Positions 1-11,600 of a DNA stretch of 64,000 nucleotides are shown here, piece by piece (position 1 is the first letter of the stretch; every line of letters starts with the position of its first letter). Made by a program: the position numbers and the translations under genes. This DNA is from Neisseriaceae bacterium JH1-16 (GTDB lineage: Bacteria; Pseudomonadota; Gammaproteobacteria; Burkholderiales; Chromobacteriaceae). The DNA lies in NCBI GenBank assembly GCA_025989215.1, contig JAPDNP010000003.1, positions 248,001-312,000 of the forward strand, read 5' to 3'. Below the pieces are notes generated by a model. It was not told the origin of the DNA. It saw only the letters and a list, made by a program, of their open reading frames with translations, and did no database searches.

Positions 1-399
1 CGGCACCGAGCCGCCGGTCGACACCGCGATCAACAGCGGCGAGCGATCGACGATCGCCGGGCTGATCCAGGTCGACAGCTCCGGATCGTCGACCACATTG
101 ACCGGGATATTGGCCGCCTTTGCCGCGTCGCTAACCGCCTGGTTGACCGCGCGGTCGTCGGTGGCGGCGATCACCAGCCGCTGGCCGCCGACGGCATCGG
201 CGGCGAACTCGGCCGCCTGGTGACGCAGCTCGCCGGCGGCGGCCAGTTCGGCCAACTCGCGGCACAGCACCGGCGCCAGCACGGTCAGCTCGGCGCCGGC
301 CGCGCGCAGCAGCCGCACCTTGCGCAGTGCCACCTCGCCGCCGCCAACGATCAGACAGGGTGCCTGCCTGACGTTCATGAATAGGGGGAAGTACTCCAT
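1..399 (-). CDS. cysG: Siroheme synthase CysG or stand-alone precorrin-2 dehydrogenase, N-terminal part (cut by window edge)
   Basis: The 133 visible codons begin at an ATG preceded by GGAG and start MEYFPLFMNV. A nucleotide-binding loop, LIVGGGEVALRK, follows at about residues 17-28. Next come the conserved VIAATDD segment and the VNVVDDPE and STGGSVP stretches. This is the NAD-dependent precorrin-2 dehydrogenase / sirohydrochlorin ferrochelatase module that makes siroheme for sulfite and nitrite reductases. The methyltransferase half that defines full CysG would lie left of the window, so a short Met8/SirC-type protein cannot be excluded. One TTGGCCGAA motif lies inside the gene near 247. 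Confidence 0.87.
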   Translation of the reverse strand, partial: MEYFPLFMNVRQAPCLIVGGGEVALRKVRLLRAAGAELTVLAPVLCRELAELAAAGELRHQAAEFAADAVGGQRLVIAATDDRAVNQAVSDAAKAANIPVNVVDDPELSTWISPAIVDRSPLLIAVSTGGSVP

Positions 400-566
400 G
401 CCACACTCCAAATCGATGCGCCAAGCATACTGCATTTGCTGCAATACCGGGGCCTGGCGCGTACCGCCCCCGCAGCGTGATGGCCGGCTCTCGTCACGAC
501 GAGGCTGACAGGCGCGCCAAAACTGCCATGATGAAGAGGATGCCGTGACCTGCCGGAAGCCCGATC

Positions 567-2816
567 ATGACGCTGACCCACTCCAAGCGCGCGCTGGCCG
601 CCTCGCTGCCGCTCGCCCTGCTACACCACTCCGCCAACGCCGCCTCGCTGCTGTCGGAGGTACCGCTCTGGCTATATGCGCTCGAGATCGCCCTCCTGCT
701 CGCGCTGGCGGTGTCGCTGGCGCTGCTGCTCTACCGCCGCCAGCCGCTGGCCCGCCAGCGCGAGGCGCTCGAACCGCTACCGTTCCCGGCCGCCGTCGTG
801 CAGAGCGACGGGCAGGAGCTGTACTTCAACCCGGCGGCGCAGGCGCTGCCACATGCCACCCGCAGTGCATTGGTGCGCCAGACCCTGCTGGCGGACAACC
901 CGCTGGTGCAGGACGACGGCGCGAGCTGGCTGCTGCATCAGCAGCCCGGCCCGGACCCGCGCGCCTGGCAGGTCAGCTACCTGACCTCGCTGGCGCCGTG
1001 GCAGGACCAATTGGAGCAGCTCGAAACCGAGGTCGCTCAATTAAATAATGCGCTCTACAGCGCCAATCTGGTGTTCTTCACGCTGGAACTGGCCAGCGGC
1101 GTGCTGCGCCTGGCGCCGCAGGCGCTGCAGCACGCCTACGGGCTGGAGGCCGACTGGGGCGAGTTGCCCTTGGAGCGCTGGTTCGGCCGCGTCCACCCGG
1201 ATGACCAGCGCCAGATCACCGAGTTGTTGCGCCAGTCGGCCGAACAGGCCGGTAGCGACCTGAGCCTGGAGGTTCGCGTGCGCCAGGGCAACGGCCAGTG
1301 GGAATGGGTGGCGATCACCGCCCAGGTCTACCCGCGCCACGACGGCCACCACCAGATCTGCGGCGTCGGCGAGCGGATCACCGAGCGCAAGGACGCCAGC
1401 GATATGCAGCGCCGCCGCGAGCAGGCGTTCCGCGGCCTGGTCGACAATAGCGTCGACCTGATCGCCCGGGTCGACCCGCTGGGCCGCTGCCTGTATCTGA
1501 ACCAGACCATCACCCGCTGCGTCGCGCAGCCCGAGGGCGAGCTGCTCGGCAAGACGCTGCAGGAAAACGGCATGCCGGCGGCGCTGGCGAGCCGCTTCAA
1601 CAACGAATGCCAGGAGGTGATCCGCCAAAACCGCGCGCGCATGTTCGATGCCGATGTGGCGCTGTCGACGCTGACCATCACCTTCGAAGTACGACTCTTC
1701 CCCGAGCTGGACCCGGCCGGCCGGCTCGAATCGATCCTGGCGGTGGCACGCGACGTCACCGATCTGCGCCGCCAGCAGCGGCTGACGACGGGCGAGCACG
1801 CGGTGCTCGACATGATCGCCCACCGTGCGCCGCTGCACGACATCCTGACCCGGCTGGCGCGCTTGCTGGAAAGCCAGTTTCCCAAGGCGCGCATCGCCTT
1901 CTGGCTGGCGCCGCATGGCGACGGGCACGGCGACTGGGTCGCCCCGGCGCTGCCGCCGCTGGCGGCCGAGTACGACAGCGCTACCCTAACGCTGTTGCGC
2001 CTGTTGCAACCCAGCCTGGTCAACCCGCTGGACAGCCACCCGCTGTGGCAGCCGTTCGCCCCGCTGCTCGACCAGCTCGATCTCAACGCCGGCTGGCTGC
2101 TGCCCTTGCAGCCGCCGCAGCAAGCGGCGCTCGGAGCGCTGTGCCTGCTGTCCGGGCAGCCGCTGCCGATGGGCGGCGAGGACAAGCAGCTGCTAGCGCG
2201 CGCCTCGCACCTGGCGGCGATCGCGATCAAGCAGGACCGCCACGACGCCGAGCAGCAGCACGCGACCAGCCACGACCCCTTGACCGGGTCGCTGAACCGC
2301 TACCACTTCTTCGAGGTGGCCGGCCGCGAGCTACAGGTGGCCGAGCGCTACGATCGGGCGCTGTCGCTGTGCCTGATCGAGCTGGACGGCCTGCAGCGCC
2401 TCAACGAGAACTTCGGCCAACACGCCGGCGACAAGGCGATCCGCCACTTCGCCGAGCTATGCCGCCACGAGGCGCGCAAGGCCGACGTGATCGGCCGGCT
2501 CGACGGCAAGGTGTTCGCGATCCTGATGCCGGCCACCGCCGCGGAACAGGCGCGCCATCTGGCCGAACGGCTGATCGCGCGCCTAGCGCAGCATCCGCTG
2601 CAACTGCCGCCGCTGCCGCCGCTCAACTACACGCTGAGCATCGGCATCGCCAGCCACCTGCCGACCGAGAACCAGTTCGAGACGCTGCAACGCCGCGCCG
2701 AGCACTATCTGAGCCTGGCGCAGCACCTCGGCGTCAACCAGATCTACAGCGACCCGCCGGCAATCGACGCCGCCAACGACCAGCCCGGCGCACCGACCCC
2801 GTCGGCTCGGCCCTGA
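567..2816 (+). CDS. Membrane-anchored PAS/GAF protein with degenerate GGDEF domain
   Basis: This 749-residue protein has an N-terminal hydrophobic segment (about residues 33-57). It is followed by PAS-like regions (about 70-150, 170-280 ending in a PAC-type GVGERITERKDA, and 290-400), a GAF-like region (about 410-560) and a C-terminal GGDEF fold (about 570-730) opened by HDPLTGSLNR. The signature GGDEF loop reads DGKVF (residues 646-650, in RLDGKVFAILMP). The metal-binding and catalytic acidic residues are therefore gone, while the rest of the fold (LIELDGL, the closing YTLSIGIAS) is kept. I infer a c-di-GMP or GTP sensor, or a scaffold, rather than a working diguanylate cyclase. It is monocistronic and its stop codon abuts a small repeat element. 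Confidence 0.85.
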   Translation: MTLTHSKRALAASLPLALLHHSANAASLLSEVPLWLYALEIALLLALAVSLALLLYRRQPLARQREALEPLPFPAAVVQSDGQELYFNPAAQALPHATRSALVRQTLLADNPLVQDDGASWLLHQQPGPDPRAWQVSYLTSLAPWQDQLEQLETEVAQLNNALYSANLVFFTLELASGVLRLAPQALQHAYGLEADWGELPLERWFGRVHPDDQRQITELLRQSAEQAGSDLSLEVRVRQGNGQWEWVAITAQVYPRHDGHHQICGVGERITERKDASDMQRRREQAFRGLVDNSVDLIARVDPLGRCLYLNQTITRCVAQPEGELLGKTLQENGMPAALASRFNNECQEVIRQNRARMFDADVALSTLTITFEVRLFPELDPAGRLESILAVARDVTDLRRQQRLTTGEHAVLDMIAHRAPLHDILTRLARLLESQFPKARIAFWLAPHGDGHGDWVAPALPPLAAEYDSATLTLLRLLQPSLVNPLDSHPLWQPFAPLLDQLDLNAGWLLPLQPPQQAALGALCLLSGQPLPMGGEDKQLLARASHLAAIAIKQDRHDAEQQHATSHDPLTGSLNRYHFFEVAGRELQVAERYDRALSLCLIELDGLQRLNENFGQHAGDKAIRHFAELCRHEARKADVIGRLDGKVFAILMPATAAEQARHLAERLIARLAQHPLQLPPLPPLNYTLSIGIASHLPTENQFETLQRRAEHYLSLAQHLGVNQIYSDPPAIDAANDQPGAPTPSARP

Positions 2817-2953
2817 GAGCCGGTTCGCAAGCTCGCGAACACTAAGAACCAGACAAGCCGAAACGGCGCAAAGAAGCGGGAGGCACTCATCGAGTGGACC
2901 CGCAAGCGCCAAAGCCGGATCGCCCGAGCAGCGCAGATCGTAAAAGGGTTCTG
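2817..2953. repeat. TIR element family 1, copy 1 (diverged)
   Basis: About 137 bp beginning directly after the TGA of the upstream gene. The left end AGAGCCGGTTCGCAAGCTCG and right end GCAGATCGTAAAAGGGTTCT are imperfect inverted repeats, and they match the better preserved copies at 47888 and 50355. It carries no coding capacity. It occupies most of the gap before the next gene. Confidence 0.6.
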
Positions 2954-3844
2954 AGCGCCGGCCCCACGAAGGTGGCGGGCGCTCCGCCGATCCCGCCGCG
3001 CTTGGCCGAGCGTCCACTTTGCCGCGACAATGGCGGCGGCGCGCCACTGGCTGCGCCGCCGATCAACCCGACCCTGCATTCCCGTGACCGACTGGCATTC
3101 CTCCTACCTCGACCACCCGCTCTATCGCCCGATCCGCCATGTCGCCGGCTGGCTCGACTTGACCGGCTGGCCGGATCAGCACGACTACGACCGGCTCACC
3201 GCCGCCGCGCGTGCCGAGCAGCCCGACTTCCCCGCCGCGCTGCGCTTCGCCGCCGAGCTGGAGCCGGAGCTGTATTACGAGGCGCACATCGGCGCCACCG
3301 GCGAGGTACCGACCCGGCTGGGCAACTGGCACGACTGGTTCAACGCACTGGCCTGGTGCGCCTGGCCGCGCGCCAAAACGGCGCTGAACGCGCGCCATCT
3401 GCGCGCGATCGGGCGCGGCGAGGTCAAGCGCGGGCCGCTGCGCGATGCGGCGACGCTGTTCGATGAATGCGGGGTGGTGCTGGCGGTCAGCGATGGGCAG
3501 ATGGCTGCGGCGCTGGAGGGCATGGACTGGCAGACGCTGTTCCTGACCCGCCGCAACGGCTGGGGCAGCACGATCTCCCCGTTCGTGCTCGGCCATGCCT
3601 TGTTCGAACAGGGGCTGACGCCGCATCTGGGCTGGTGCGGCAAGGCGCTGCTGCTGACGGTGACGCCGGCCTTCTTCGGCCAACCCTACGCGGCACAGCG
3701 GGCCGAGCTGGATGCAAAGTTGGCCGAACGACTCGCCGACGACGGCTGGCTCACGCGGCCGCGCGAGCTGATGCCTTTGCCGCTGTTGGGCATTCCCGGC
3801 TGGAGCGACGCCAACGAGGACCCGGCGTTCTACGCCAATACCGA

Positions 3845-6238
<2,394 letters not shown>

Positions 6239-6256
6239 ACGGCCCGGCCGCCGGGC

Positions 6257-6610
6257 TCAGCCCAGCGGTTTGCTGCTGACCTCGTGGCAGTCGCGCACCA
6301 GCATCCGCCCACCGCGGGTGGTCAGAAAACCCGTCTCGCCCTTGCTCCACCACACCAGCTGCAGGTTCACATAACGCGCCCCGCTGCCGGCGCTGGCCGG
6401 CTTCAGCCGGTAGACCTTGCCGCGCCAGTTAAGCCGGATCGGCTCACGCTCGGCGTCGGCATAGGCCGGATAGACCACGCTCAGCGCGCGGTGGTCGGCG
6501 CAGCGGTAGCTGACCTTGAACGGAGTCTGCCCCCGCTCTGCGGCTTCGCTCCCCTGCGCCGCCATCGCGCCCAGCAACAGCGCGGCCAGCAACATCGGTT
6601 TCATCGTCAT
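6257..6610 (-). CDS. Secreted MliC/PliC-like C-type lysozyme inhibitor
   Basis: A 117-residue exported protein with an N-terminal signal peptide (to about residue 23, AAQGSEAAE). The mature part resembles the MliC/PliC family: SYRCADHRALSVVYP, then a G-x-x-Y-x-L strand (WRGKVYRLKPA), SGARYVN and LVWWSKGETGFL. Those proteins protect peptidoglycan by blocking lysozyme with a conserved Ser-Gly-x-x-Tyr loop; SGARY fits. The ATG overlaps the stop of the AmpG gene (ATGA), which implies coupled translation and a shared cell-wall role. No lipobox is present, so a periplasmic form is more likely than a lipoprotein. Confidence 0.7.
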   Translation of the reverse strand: MTMKPMLLAALLLGAMAAQGSEAAERGQTPFKVSYRCADHRALSVVYPAYADAEREPIRLNWRGKVYRLKPASAGSGARYVNLQLVWWSKGETGFLTTRGGRMLVRDCHEVSSKPLG

Positions 6611-7884
6611 AGCCTTTCCTCCTTGCCGTTCCACGGCGCCACCTTCACCAGCATCAGCATGCCCGGCAAGGCCAGCGCGGTGCACAGCCAGAAAAACGTC
6701 GTCCAGCCGAACGCGTCGACCAGATAGCCGGTGCCGGCGTTCGCCACGGTGCGCGGCACCGCCGCCAGGCTGGTAAACAGCGCGAACTGGGTCGCGGTAT
6801 AGGCCGGGTGGGTGGTACGGGCGATGTAGGCGACAAACGCCGCCGAGCCCAGCCCGACGCCGAGCGCCTCGAAGCCGATCACCAGCGCCAGTCGGGTCAG
6901 TTCCGGCGCGCCGATCTGCGCGAACGGCCCCTGTTCGGCCAACCAGGCAAAGCCGACGATCGACACCACCTGCACCACGCCGAACGCCCACAGCGCGCGA
7001 TTGATGCCGAGCTTGAGCATCCACACCCCGCCGAGCAGGCCGCCGATCACCGCCGGCCACAGCCCGGCATGCTTGGCCACCAGGCCGATCTGCGACTTGG
7101 TGAAGCCCATGTCGAGGTAGAACGGCGTCGCCAGCGAGGTGGCCATGCTGTCGCCGAGCTTGTAGAGAAAGATGAAGCCAAGCACCCAGGCCGCGCCGCG
7201 CCAGCCGTTGCGGGTGAGGAATTCGTGAAACGGCTCGACCACCGCTTCTCTGAGCGTCTTCGGCGCCGCGGCAGCAAGCCGAGGCTCGGACACCAGCAGC
7301 GTCATCGCCACGCCCGGCAGCATGAACAGCGCGGTGATCCAGAACACCGTGGCCCAGGGCAGGTGGTCGGCCAGGATCAGCGACAGCGAGCCGGGGATCA
7401 GGCTGGCAAGCCGGTAGGCATTGATGTGGATGGTGTTGCCCAGCCCCAGCTCGCGTTCGGCGAGGATCTCGCGGCGGAACGCGTCGAGCACGATGTCCTG
7501 GCTCGCCGAGAAGAACGCCACGCCGAACGCCAATGCGGCGATCGCCCAGATCTCGGTCTTGGGCGTGAACAGGCCGAAGCAGCCCATGCTGGCGATCAAC
7601 GCCAGCTGCGTCACCAGCATCCAGCCGCGGCGGCGCCCCAGCCACGGCGGCACGAAGCGGTCCATCAGCGGCGCCCAGACGAACTTCCAGGTGAACGGCA
7701 GTTGGATCAGCGCGAACAGGCCGATCGCCTTCAGGTCGACCCCCTCGGTCCTGAGCCAGGCCGGCAGCAGGTTGATCAGCGCGTACAGCGGCAGGCCGGA
7801 GGCAAAACCGGTGAACACGCAGGTGAGCATGGTGCGGGAAAAGATCGCCTGGCGCAGTGTCGGGGCGGAGTCGGTCATCAGCAT
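6607..7884 (-). CDS. ampG: AmpG-like muropeptide permease (MFS)
   Basis: This 425-residue, roughly 12-helix major facilitator protein starts MLMTDSAPTL. Family features are TGFASGLPLYAL, FTWKFVWAPLMDRFVPP, the MFS loop LGRRRGWML, FSASQDIVLDAFRREIL and FLYKLGDSMATSLATPFYL. The last corresponds to the YKLGD segment of AmpG, which imports anhydro-muropeptides for cell-wall recycling. It is followed without a gap by a lysozyme-inhibitor gene. A second in-frame ATG (7878) is possible as start. A TTGGCCGAA motif sits in the codons of WLAEQG near 6935. Confidence 0.8.
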   Translation of the reverse strand: MLMTDSAPTLRQAIFSRTMLTCVFTGFASGLPLYALINLLPAWLRTEGVDLKAIGLFALIQLPFTWKFVWAPLMDRFVPPWLGRRRGWMLVTQLALIASMGCFGLFTPKTEIWAIAALAFGVAFFSASQDIVLDAFRREILAERELGLGNTIHINAYRLASLIPGSLSLILADHLPWATVFWITALFMLPGVAMTLLVSEPRLAAAAPKTLREAVVEPFHEFLTRNGWRGAAWVLGFIFLYKLGDSMATSLATPFYLDMGFTKSQIGLVAKHAGLWPAVIGGLLGGVWMLKLGINRALWAFGVVQVVSIVGFAWLAEQGPFAQIGAPELTRLALVIGFEALGVGLGSAAFVAYIARTTHPAYTATQFALFTSLAAVPRTVANAGTGYLVDAFGWTTFFWLCTALALPGMLMLVKVAPWNGKEERL

Positions 7885-8507
7885 GGGCAGGCCGGGAAGA
7901 GAATCAAGCTGGCATTGTGCCACTGCGCGGCGGCGCCGACCAAGCGCGTACCCGCCCGGCCGTTCTTGCTCCCCGACCAACCGTAAAACAACATTCTTGT
8001 ATGCGAAATCGCGCCGATGCTTCACCGTAATGCATCGCAAACCACCGCAGATGATGCGGGATTTCCCTGATGGCCCGCCATGGCAAGGGCAGCCATCATG
8101 CGACCGTTGATCGGCCAAAGCTGCGCCAGATCAACACCTGGCTCAAACACGCACTACAAGTTCGTTTAAGACCGGTAAAATCACCAAAACAGAACATTAG
8201 CACGCGATTCTATTTTTATATAAAGATAGGAATGCGGCGAGTTCGACAAAACGCCGACGCCAGGACTGCCCGCGCCCAGCGCACCCAGCCCGAGCGCACG
8301 GTCGATAACGACACCCCGCCGTCCACACCACGGCAGGCGGTGCAGGCAACCGGCTCGAGCACGCAACAAGACCCAGCATCGCGACCCCGACTAGGCGCTC
8401 TGCCGCAGACAGTACCGCTAGTACGGCAAGGCAGAGCAACAACGCCGGGAGGGTGTTGTTAGCGATGCGAAGCCGGCGCCACAGGACTCTCATCCACAGG
8501 TACCACC
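7885..8507. other. Intergenic region between ampG and the serine permease
   Basis: About 620 bp lie between two divergently transcribed genes. No convincing gene is present. It contains an AT-rich stretch (about 8150-8230) that is the natural place for the permease promoter, and near its right end a copy of the 100-bp family 2 repeat (8360-8466). Short open frames here have no recognisable domain and poor codon usage. Confidence 0.5.
8360..8466 (+). repeat. TIR element family 2, copy 1
   Basis: It shares the central inverted repeat CTGCCGCAGACAGTAC...GTACGGCAAGGCAG and the right end GTGTTGTTAGC with copies at 14739, 37330, 43416 and 44998. The left end is diverged. It lies about 40 bp upstream of the permease start and could affect its leader. 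Confidence 0.6.
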
Positions 8508-9788
8508 ATGTCGCAAACCACCTACAACGCGGTCACCGCCACCGCCCCCTCCCGCTGGCAAAGCCAGGACACCGTCTGGCTGCTCGGCCTCTACGGCACC
8601 GCCGTCGGCGCCGGCACGCTGTTTCTACCGATCAACGCCGGCATCGGTGGCTTCTGGCCGCTGCTGGCGATGGCGCTGTTGGCCTTCCCGATGACCTTCT
8701 ACGCGCACCGCGGCCTGACCCGCTTCGTGCTGTCGGGTTCGGCCAAGGGCGGCGACATCACCGCGGTGGTCGAGGAGCACTTCGGCGCGCGCGCCGGCCA
8801 GTTGATCACCTTGCTGTACTTCCTGGCGATCTATCCGATCCTGCTGGTGTACAGCGTGGCGCTGACCAATACCGTCACCTCCTTCATCGAGCACCAGCTG
8901 CAGCTGGCCGCTCCGCCGCGCGCGCTGCTGGCGGCGGGGCTGGTCCTCGGCCTGATGGGGGTGGTGCGCTGCGGCAAGACGCTGATCGTCAAGACGATGG
9001 GCATGCTGGTGTTCCCGTTCGTGGCGGTGTTGATGGCGCTGGCGCTGTATCTGATCCCGAACTGGCACGGCGCCATTCTCGACACCGCCACGCTCGGCGC
9101 CGCCAGCGGTGGCGGCCTGCTCAAGACACTGTGGCTGGCGATCCCGGTGATGGTGTTCTCGTTCAACCACTCGCCGATCATCTCGTCGTTCGCGGTGGCG
9201 CAGAAGGACGCCTACGGCGACGCCGCCGAACCGAAGAGCGCGCGCATCCTGATGTTCAGCCACCTGATGATGGTGGTCACCGTGCTGTTCTTCGTGTTCA
9301 GCTGCGTGCTCAGCCTGACCCCGGCCGACCTGATGGCGGCGAAGGACCAGAACATCTCGATCCTGTCCTACCTCGCCAATCACTTCAGCAACCCGGTGAT
9401 CGCCTACGCCGCCCCGCTGATCGCCTTCGTCGCGATTACCAAGTCCTTCCTCGGCCACTACCTGGGCGCCAGCGAAGGCTTCAACGGCCTGGTGCAGCAG
9501 CAGTTGCGCGCGCGCGGCAAGACCATCGCGCCGCAGCGTCTCGACCGCCTCACCGCCGTGATCATGGGGGTGACCGCCTGGGTCGTCGCCACGCTGAACC
9601 CGAGCATCCTCGGCATGATCGAGACGCTCGGCGGCCCGGTCATCGCGCTATTGCTGTTCATCATGCCGATGGTCGCGATCCGCAAGGTGCCGGCGATGCG
9701 CCGCTACGCCGGCCAGGCCAGCAATGTGTTCGTCACCGTGCTGGGCCTGGTGGCGATCTCGGCGATCTTCTACACCCTGTTCGCCTGA
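8508..9788 (+). CDS. Serine/threonine permease, SdaC/TdcC-like (HAAAP family)
   Basis: This 426-residue inner membrane protein has about 11 hydrophobic segments. Signatures of the hydroxy/aromatic amino acid permease family are LYGTAVGAGTLFLPINAG at residues ~27-44, a FSFNHSPIISSFAVAQK block near the middle and ITKSFLGHYLGASEG. E. coli SdaC and TdcC import serine or threonine by proton or sodium symport; exact substrate preference cannot be read here. The gene is single, followed by a strong terminator. Confidence 0.85.
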   Translation: MSQTTYNAVTATAPSRWQSQDTVWLLGLYGTAVGAGTLFLPINAGIGGFWPLLAMALLAFPMTFYAHRGLTRFVLSGSAKGGDITAVVEEHFGARAGQLITLLYFLAIYPILLVYSVALTNTVTSFIEHQLQLAAPPRALLAAGLVLGLMGVVRCGKTLIVKTMGMLVFPFVAVLMALALYLIPNWHGAILDTATLGAASGGGLLKTLWLAIPVMVFSFNHSPIISSFAVAQKDAYGDAAEPKSARILMFSHLMMVVTVLFFVFSCVLSLTPADLMAAKDQNISILSYLANHFSNPVIAYAAPLIAFVAITKSFLGHYLGASEGFNGLVQQQLRARGKTIAPQRLDRLTAVIMGVTAWVVATLNPSILGMIETLGGPVIALLLFIMPMVAIRKVPAMRRYAGQASNVFVTVLGLVAISAIFYTLFA

Positions 9789-9820
9789 GCGCTTCGGCCC
9801 AGCGGCCGACCTCGACGTAG

Positions 9821-9853
9821 AAAAGCCGTGCTCCCTGAGGGCACGGCTTTTTC
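9821..9853 (+). terminator. Rho-independent terminator after the serine permease gene
   Basis: An 11-bp perfect stem AAAAGCCGTGC / GCACGGCTTTT with a 9-nt loop, ending in a T-run, starts 32 bp after the stop codon. Confidence 0.9.
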
Positions 9854-10036
9854 TATTGCACAGCGCGATACCGTTACCGCGCCCCCCATTTCCGGCAGCC
9901 TTCCGACCCTGCGGCGGGATCGTAGTCTCGCCTCCGCTCGAACGGCGGCATTGCCGATTGCCGGCAGATAGCGGCTTTTTACCGCCCGGCGCCGCTGGGC
10001 TATCCTGTCTGCATTCTCTGCCGCCGAAAGCCCTCC

Positions 10037-10687
10037 ATGCCCCGTCTCAGTCACCTCGTCCGCACCCGCCCCCGCCTGGTCGTCGCCTTCGCCGCCGGCC
10101 TCGCCGGCTATGCGCTGCTGCCGGCCGCCTCCGGCCTGCAGCGACTGCTGCTCGGCTGGAATGTCACCTCCTGGGTCTACCTGCTGTCGCTGTGGCTGAT
10201 GATGGTGCGCGCCCAGCCCGAGCGCATCCGTCACATCGCCCGCCAGCAGGATGAGAGCGCGGCGATGGCGCTGACGCTGATCACCGGCGCCGCGGTGATG
10301 AGCCTGGTCGCGATCCTGCTGGAGCTGACCAGCGTCAAGGGGCTGTCCGGCGACGCCAAGTTCGGTCACCTGGTGCTGAGCGCGGTGACGTTGATCGGCT
10401 CCTGGCTGCTGCTGCCGACCATCTTCGCACTGCACTATGCCCACCTGTTCTACGGCGCCCGTGCCAACACGCCACCGCTGCTGTTCCCCGACAAGCCAGC
10501 CACGCCGAACTACTGGGACTTCCTGTACTTCTCGTTCACCATCGGCGTGGCTTCGCAGACCGCCGACGTGGAAGTGGGCAGCCCGGCGGCGCGGCGGGTG
10601 GTGCTAGCGCAGTCGGTGCTGTCGTTCGTGTTCAACACCAGCATCCTGGCGATGTCGATCAATGTGGCGGCGAGTTTGGTGAGTTGA
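10037..10687 (+). CDS. DUF1345 membrane protein
   Basis: A 216-residue protein with about five hydrophobic helices, matching the DUF1345 family of unknown function. Recognisable segments are SWVYLLSLWLMM, the DES motif at RQQDESAAMALTLI and, near the end, PNYWDFLYFSFTIGVASQT followed by SVLSFVFNTSILAMSINVAA. The YWDFLYFSFTIG stretch resembles an ion-channel pore helix region, but no selectivity filter is evident and I assign no function. It is monocistronic; repeat block 1 begins 80 bp downstream. Confidence 0.85.
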   Translation: MPRLSHLVRTRPRLVVAFAAGLAGYALLPAASGLQRLLLGWNVTSWVYLLSLWLMMVRAQPERIRHIARQQDESAAMALTLITGAAVMSLVAILLELTSVKGLSGDAKFGHLVLSAVTLIGSWLLLPTIFALHYAHLFYGARANTPPLLFPDKPATPNYWDFLYFSFTIGVASQTADVEVGSPAARRVVLAQSVLSFVFNTSILAMSINVAASLVS

Positions 10688-10769
10688 GGGAGGGGGAAGG
10701 TTGGTTGTAACTCGGTCGACGCGTGGACTGAGGCGTGCCCTTCACCAGGACAGACCGCAAGTCTTAGCT

Positions 10770-11040
10770 TTCGGCCAACGTTAGTGGGGATGGTGGCCTC
10801 GTCGGTCTCGCCCGACAGGCGAGTTCCTTTCTTTTGCTTCGCCAAAAGAAAGGAACCAAAGAAAAGGCGACCCCACGACGCCGGCCCGCTACGCGGGCTA
10901 CCCTGCGGGCGACACGGTCAACGGGCGGCTGCGCAACTCGCGCCGACGATGTCGGCACTCGGACAGTGCTCGCCGACTTCCCCCGTTGACCGCGCCGTCC
11001 TCGGCGGCGTCGAAGGGAGTTGGGAAGGTCGTCGGTAGCA
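10770..11040 (+). repeat. Structured repeat arm A (type II), left arm of block 1
   Basis: About 270 bp starting at a TTCGGCCAACG motif. It contains GTCGG-tctcg-CCGAC, then a perfect hairpin with a 14-bp stem and 6-nt loop (10823-10856), then a GC-rich tail with further inverted repeats (for example GGCACTCGGACAGTGC). It is the inverted counterpart of arm D at 16450-16714, with about four fifths of bases agreeing by eye. The small open frames it creates are shadows of the hairpin. Confidence 0.8.
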
Positions 11041-11091
11041 ATCCCTACAGATTGTTTGGAAAAACAGTGGAGCGCATGGCTTGACATCGAC

Positions 11092-11130
11092 TGTGGACAA
11101 ATCAGCTCGTGGAGCCCCAGCTGTGGATAA
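11092..11130. promoter_or_regulatory. Pair of DnaA-box-like sites 30 bp apart (block 1)
   Basis: TGTGGACAA (11092) and TGTGGATAA (11122) are, on the other strand, TTGTCCACA and the consensus DnaA box TTATCCACA. They have the same orientation and start 30 bp apart. A GTTGGCCGAA motif follows 9 bp later. Block 2 has the same arrangement in inverse orientation. Binding by DnaA is inferred only from the 9-mer match. Confidence 0.5.
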
Positions 11131-11239
11131 CCCCGCATGTTGGCCGAACGGCCTACTAGAGTCACATCAGACCGAATGCGACCTGCCCTAACGAGCTTGA
11201 GCCTCTTCCAAACCCGGTACCGGTTTTAAAACCCACCGA

Positions 11240-11514
11240 GTCCACCTCCGCCGCAATCGTCCTGCCCATCCCCTTTGCGCTGCCGAGCGATCGTCAAGCG
11301 GCCAGGTCTTAAGCCGCCGCTTGTTCGAGCGGGCGGACATTAGCCGCCCGCGAGTTCGGCGGCGCCTGGCCGCTTGGCAGGCGCGAGGGAAGCCGAAGGC
11401 CAGCGCATCGGGGTCGCCTTTTCTTTGGGTACTTTCTTTTGGCGACGCAAAAGAAAGTACCCCGCCCCGCCGGGCGGGACCGGCGCTGCTACAGCCCTCA
11501 GCAACGTTGGCCGA
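11240..11514 (-). repeat. Structured repeat arm B (type I), right arm of block 1
   Basis: The inverted counterpart of arm C at 15959-16241, ending in ACGTTGGCCGAAC. It holds a perfect 15-bp-stem hairpin (11427-11462) and a GCCGG/CCGGC mini-hairpin. Both occupy the same place as stems with different sequence in arms A, C and D. No coding potential. Confidence 0.8.
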
Positions 11515-11534
11515 ACGAGCAACGACACCTGCAA

Positions 11535-11560
11535 CAAAAAAGGGAGCCCGACGGCTCCCC
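11535..11560 (-). terminator. Terminator of metXW operon
   Basis: On the minus strand GGGGAGCCGTCGGGCTCCC is followed by a T-run (ccttttttg), about 40 bp after the metW stop. Confidence 0.8.
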
Positions 11561-11574
11561 TATCCACAACGGCC

Positions 11575-11594
11575 TTCGGCCAACGTTGGCCGAA
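11575..11594. repeat. Perfect 20-bp palindrome of the TTGGCCGAA motif
   Basis: TTCGGCCAACGTTGGCCGAA consists of two motif copies head to head between the metXW terminator and the metW stop. A TATCCACA sequence, close to a DnaA box, lies 7 bp to its left. Confidence 0.75.
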
Positions 11595-11600
11595 CAACCC

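Noticed and set aside
8070-8462. 130-codon open frame upstream of the serine permease gene
   Set aside because: No recognisable domain, a shift from AT-rich to repeat sequence within the frame, and overlap with a family 2 element; most likely promoter region.
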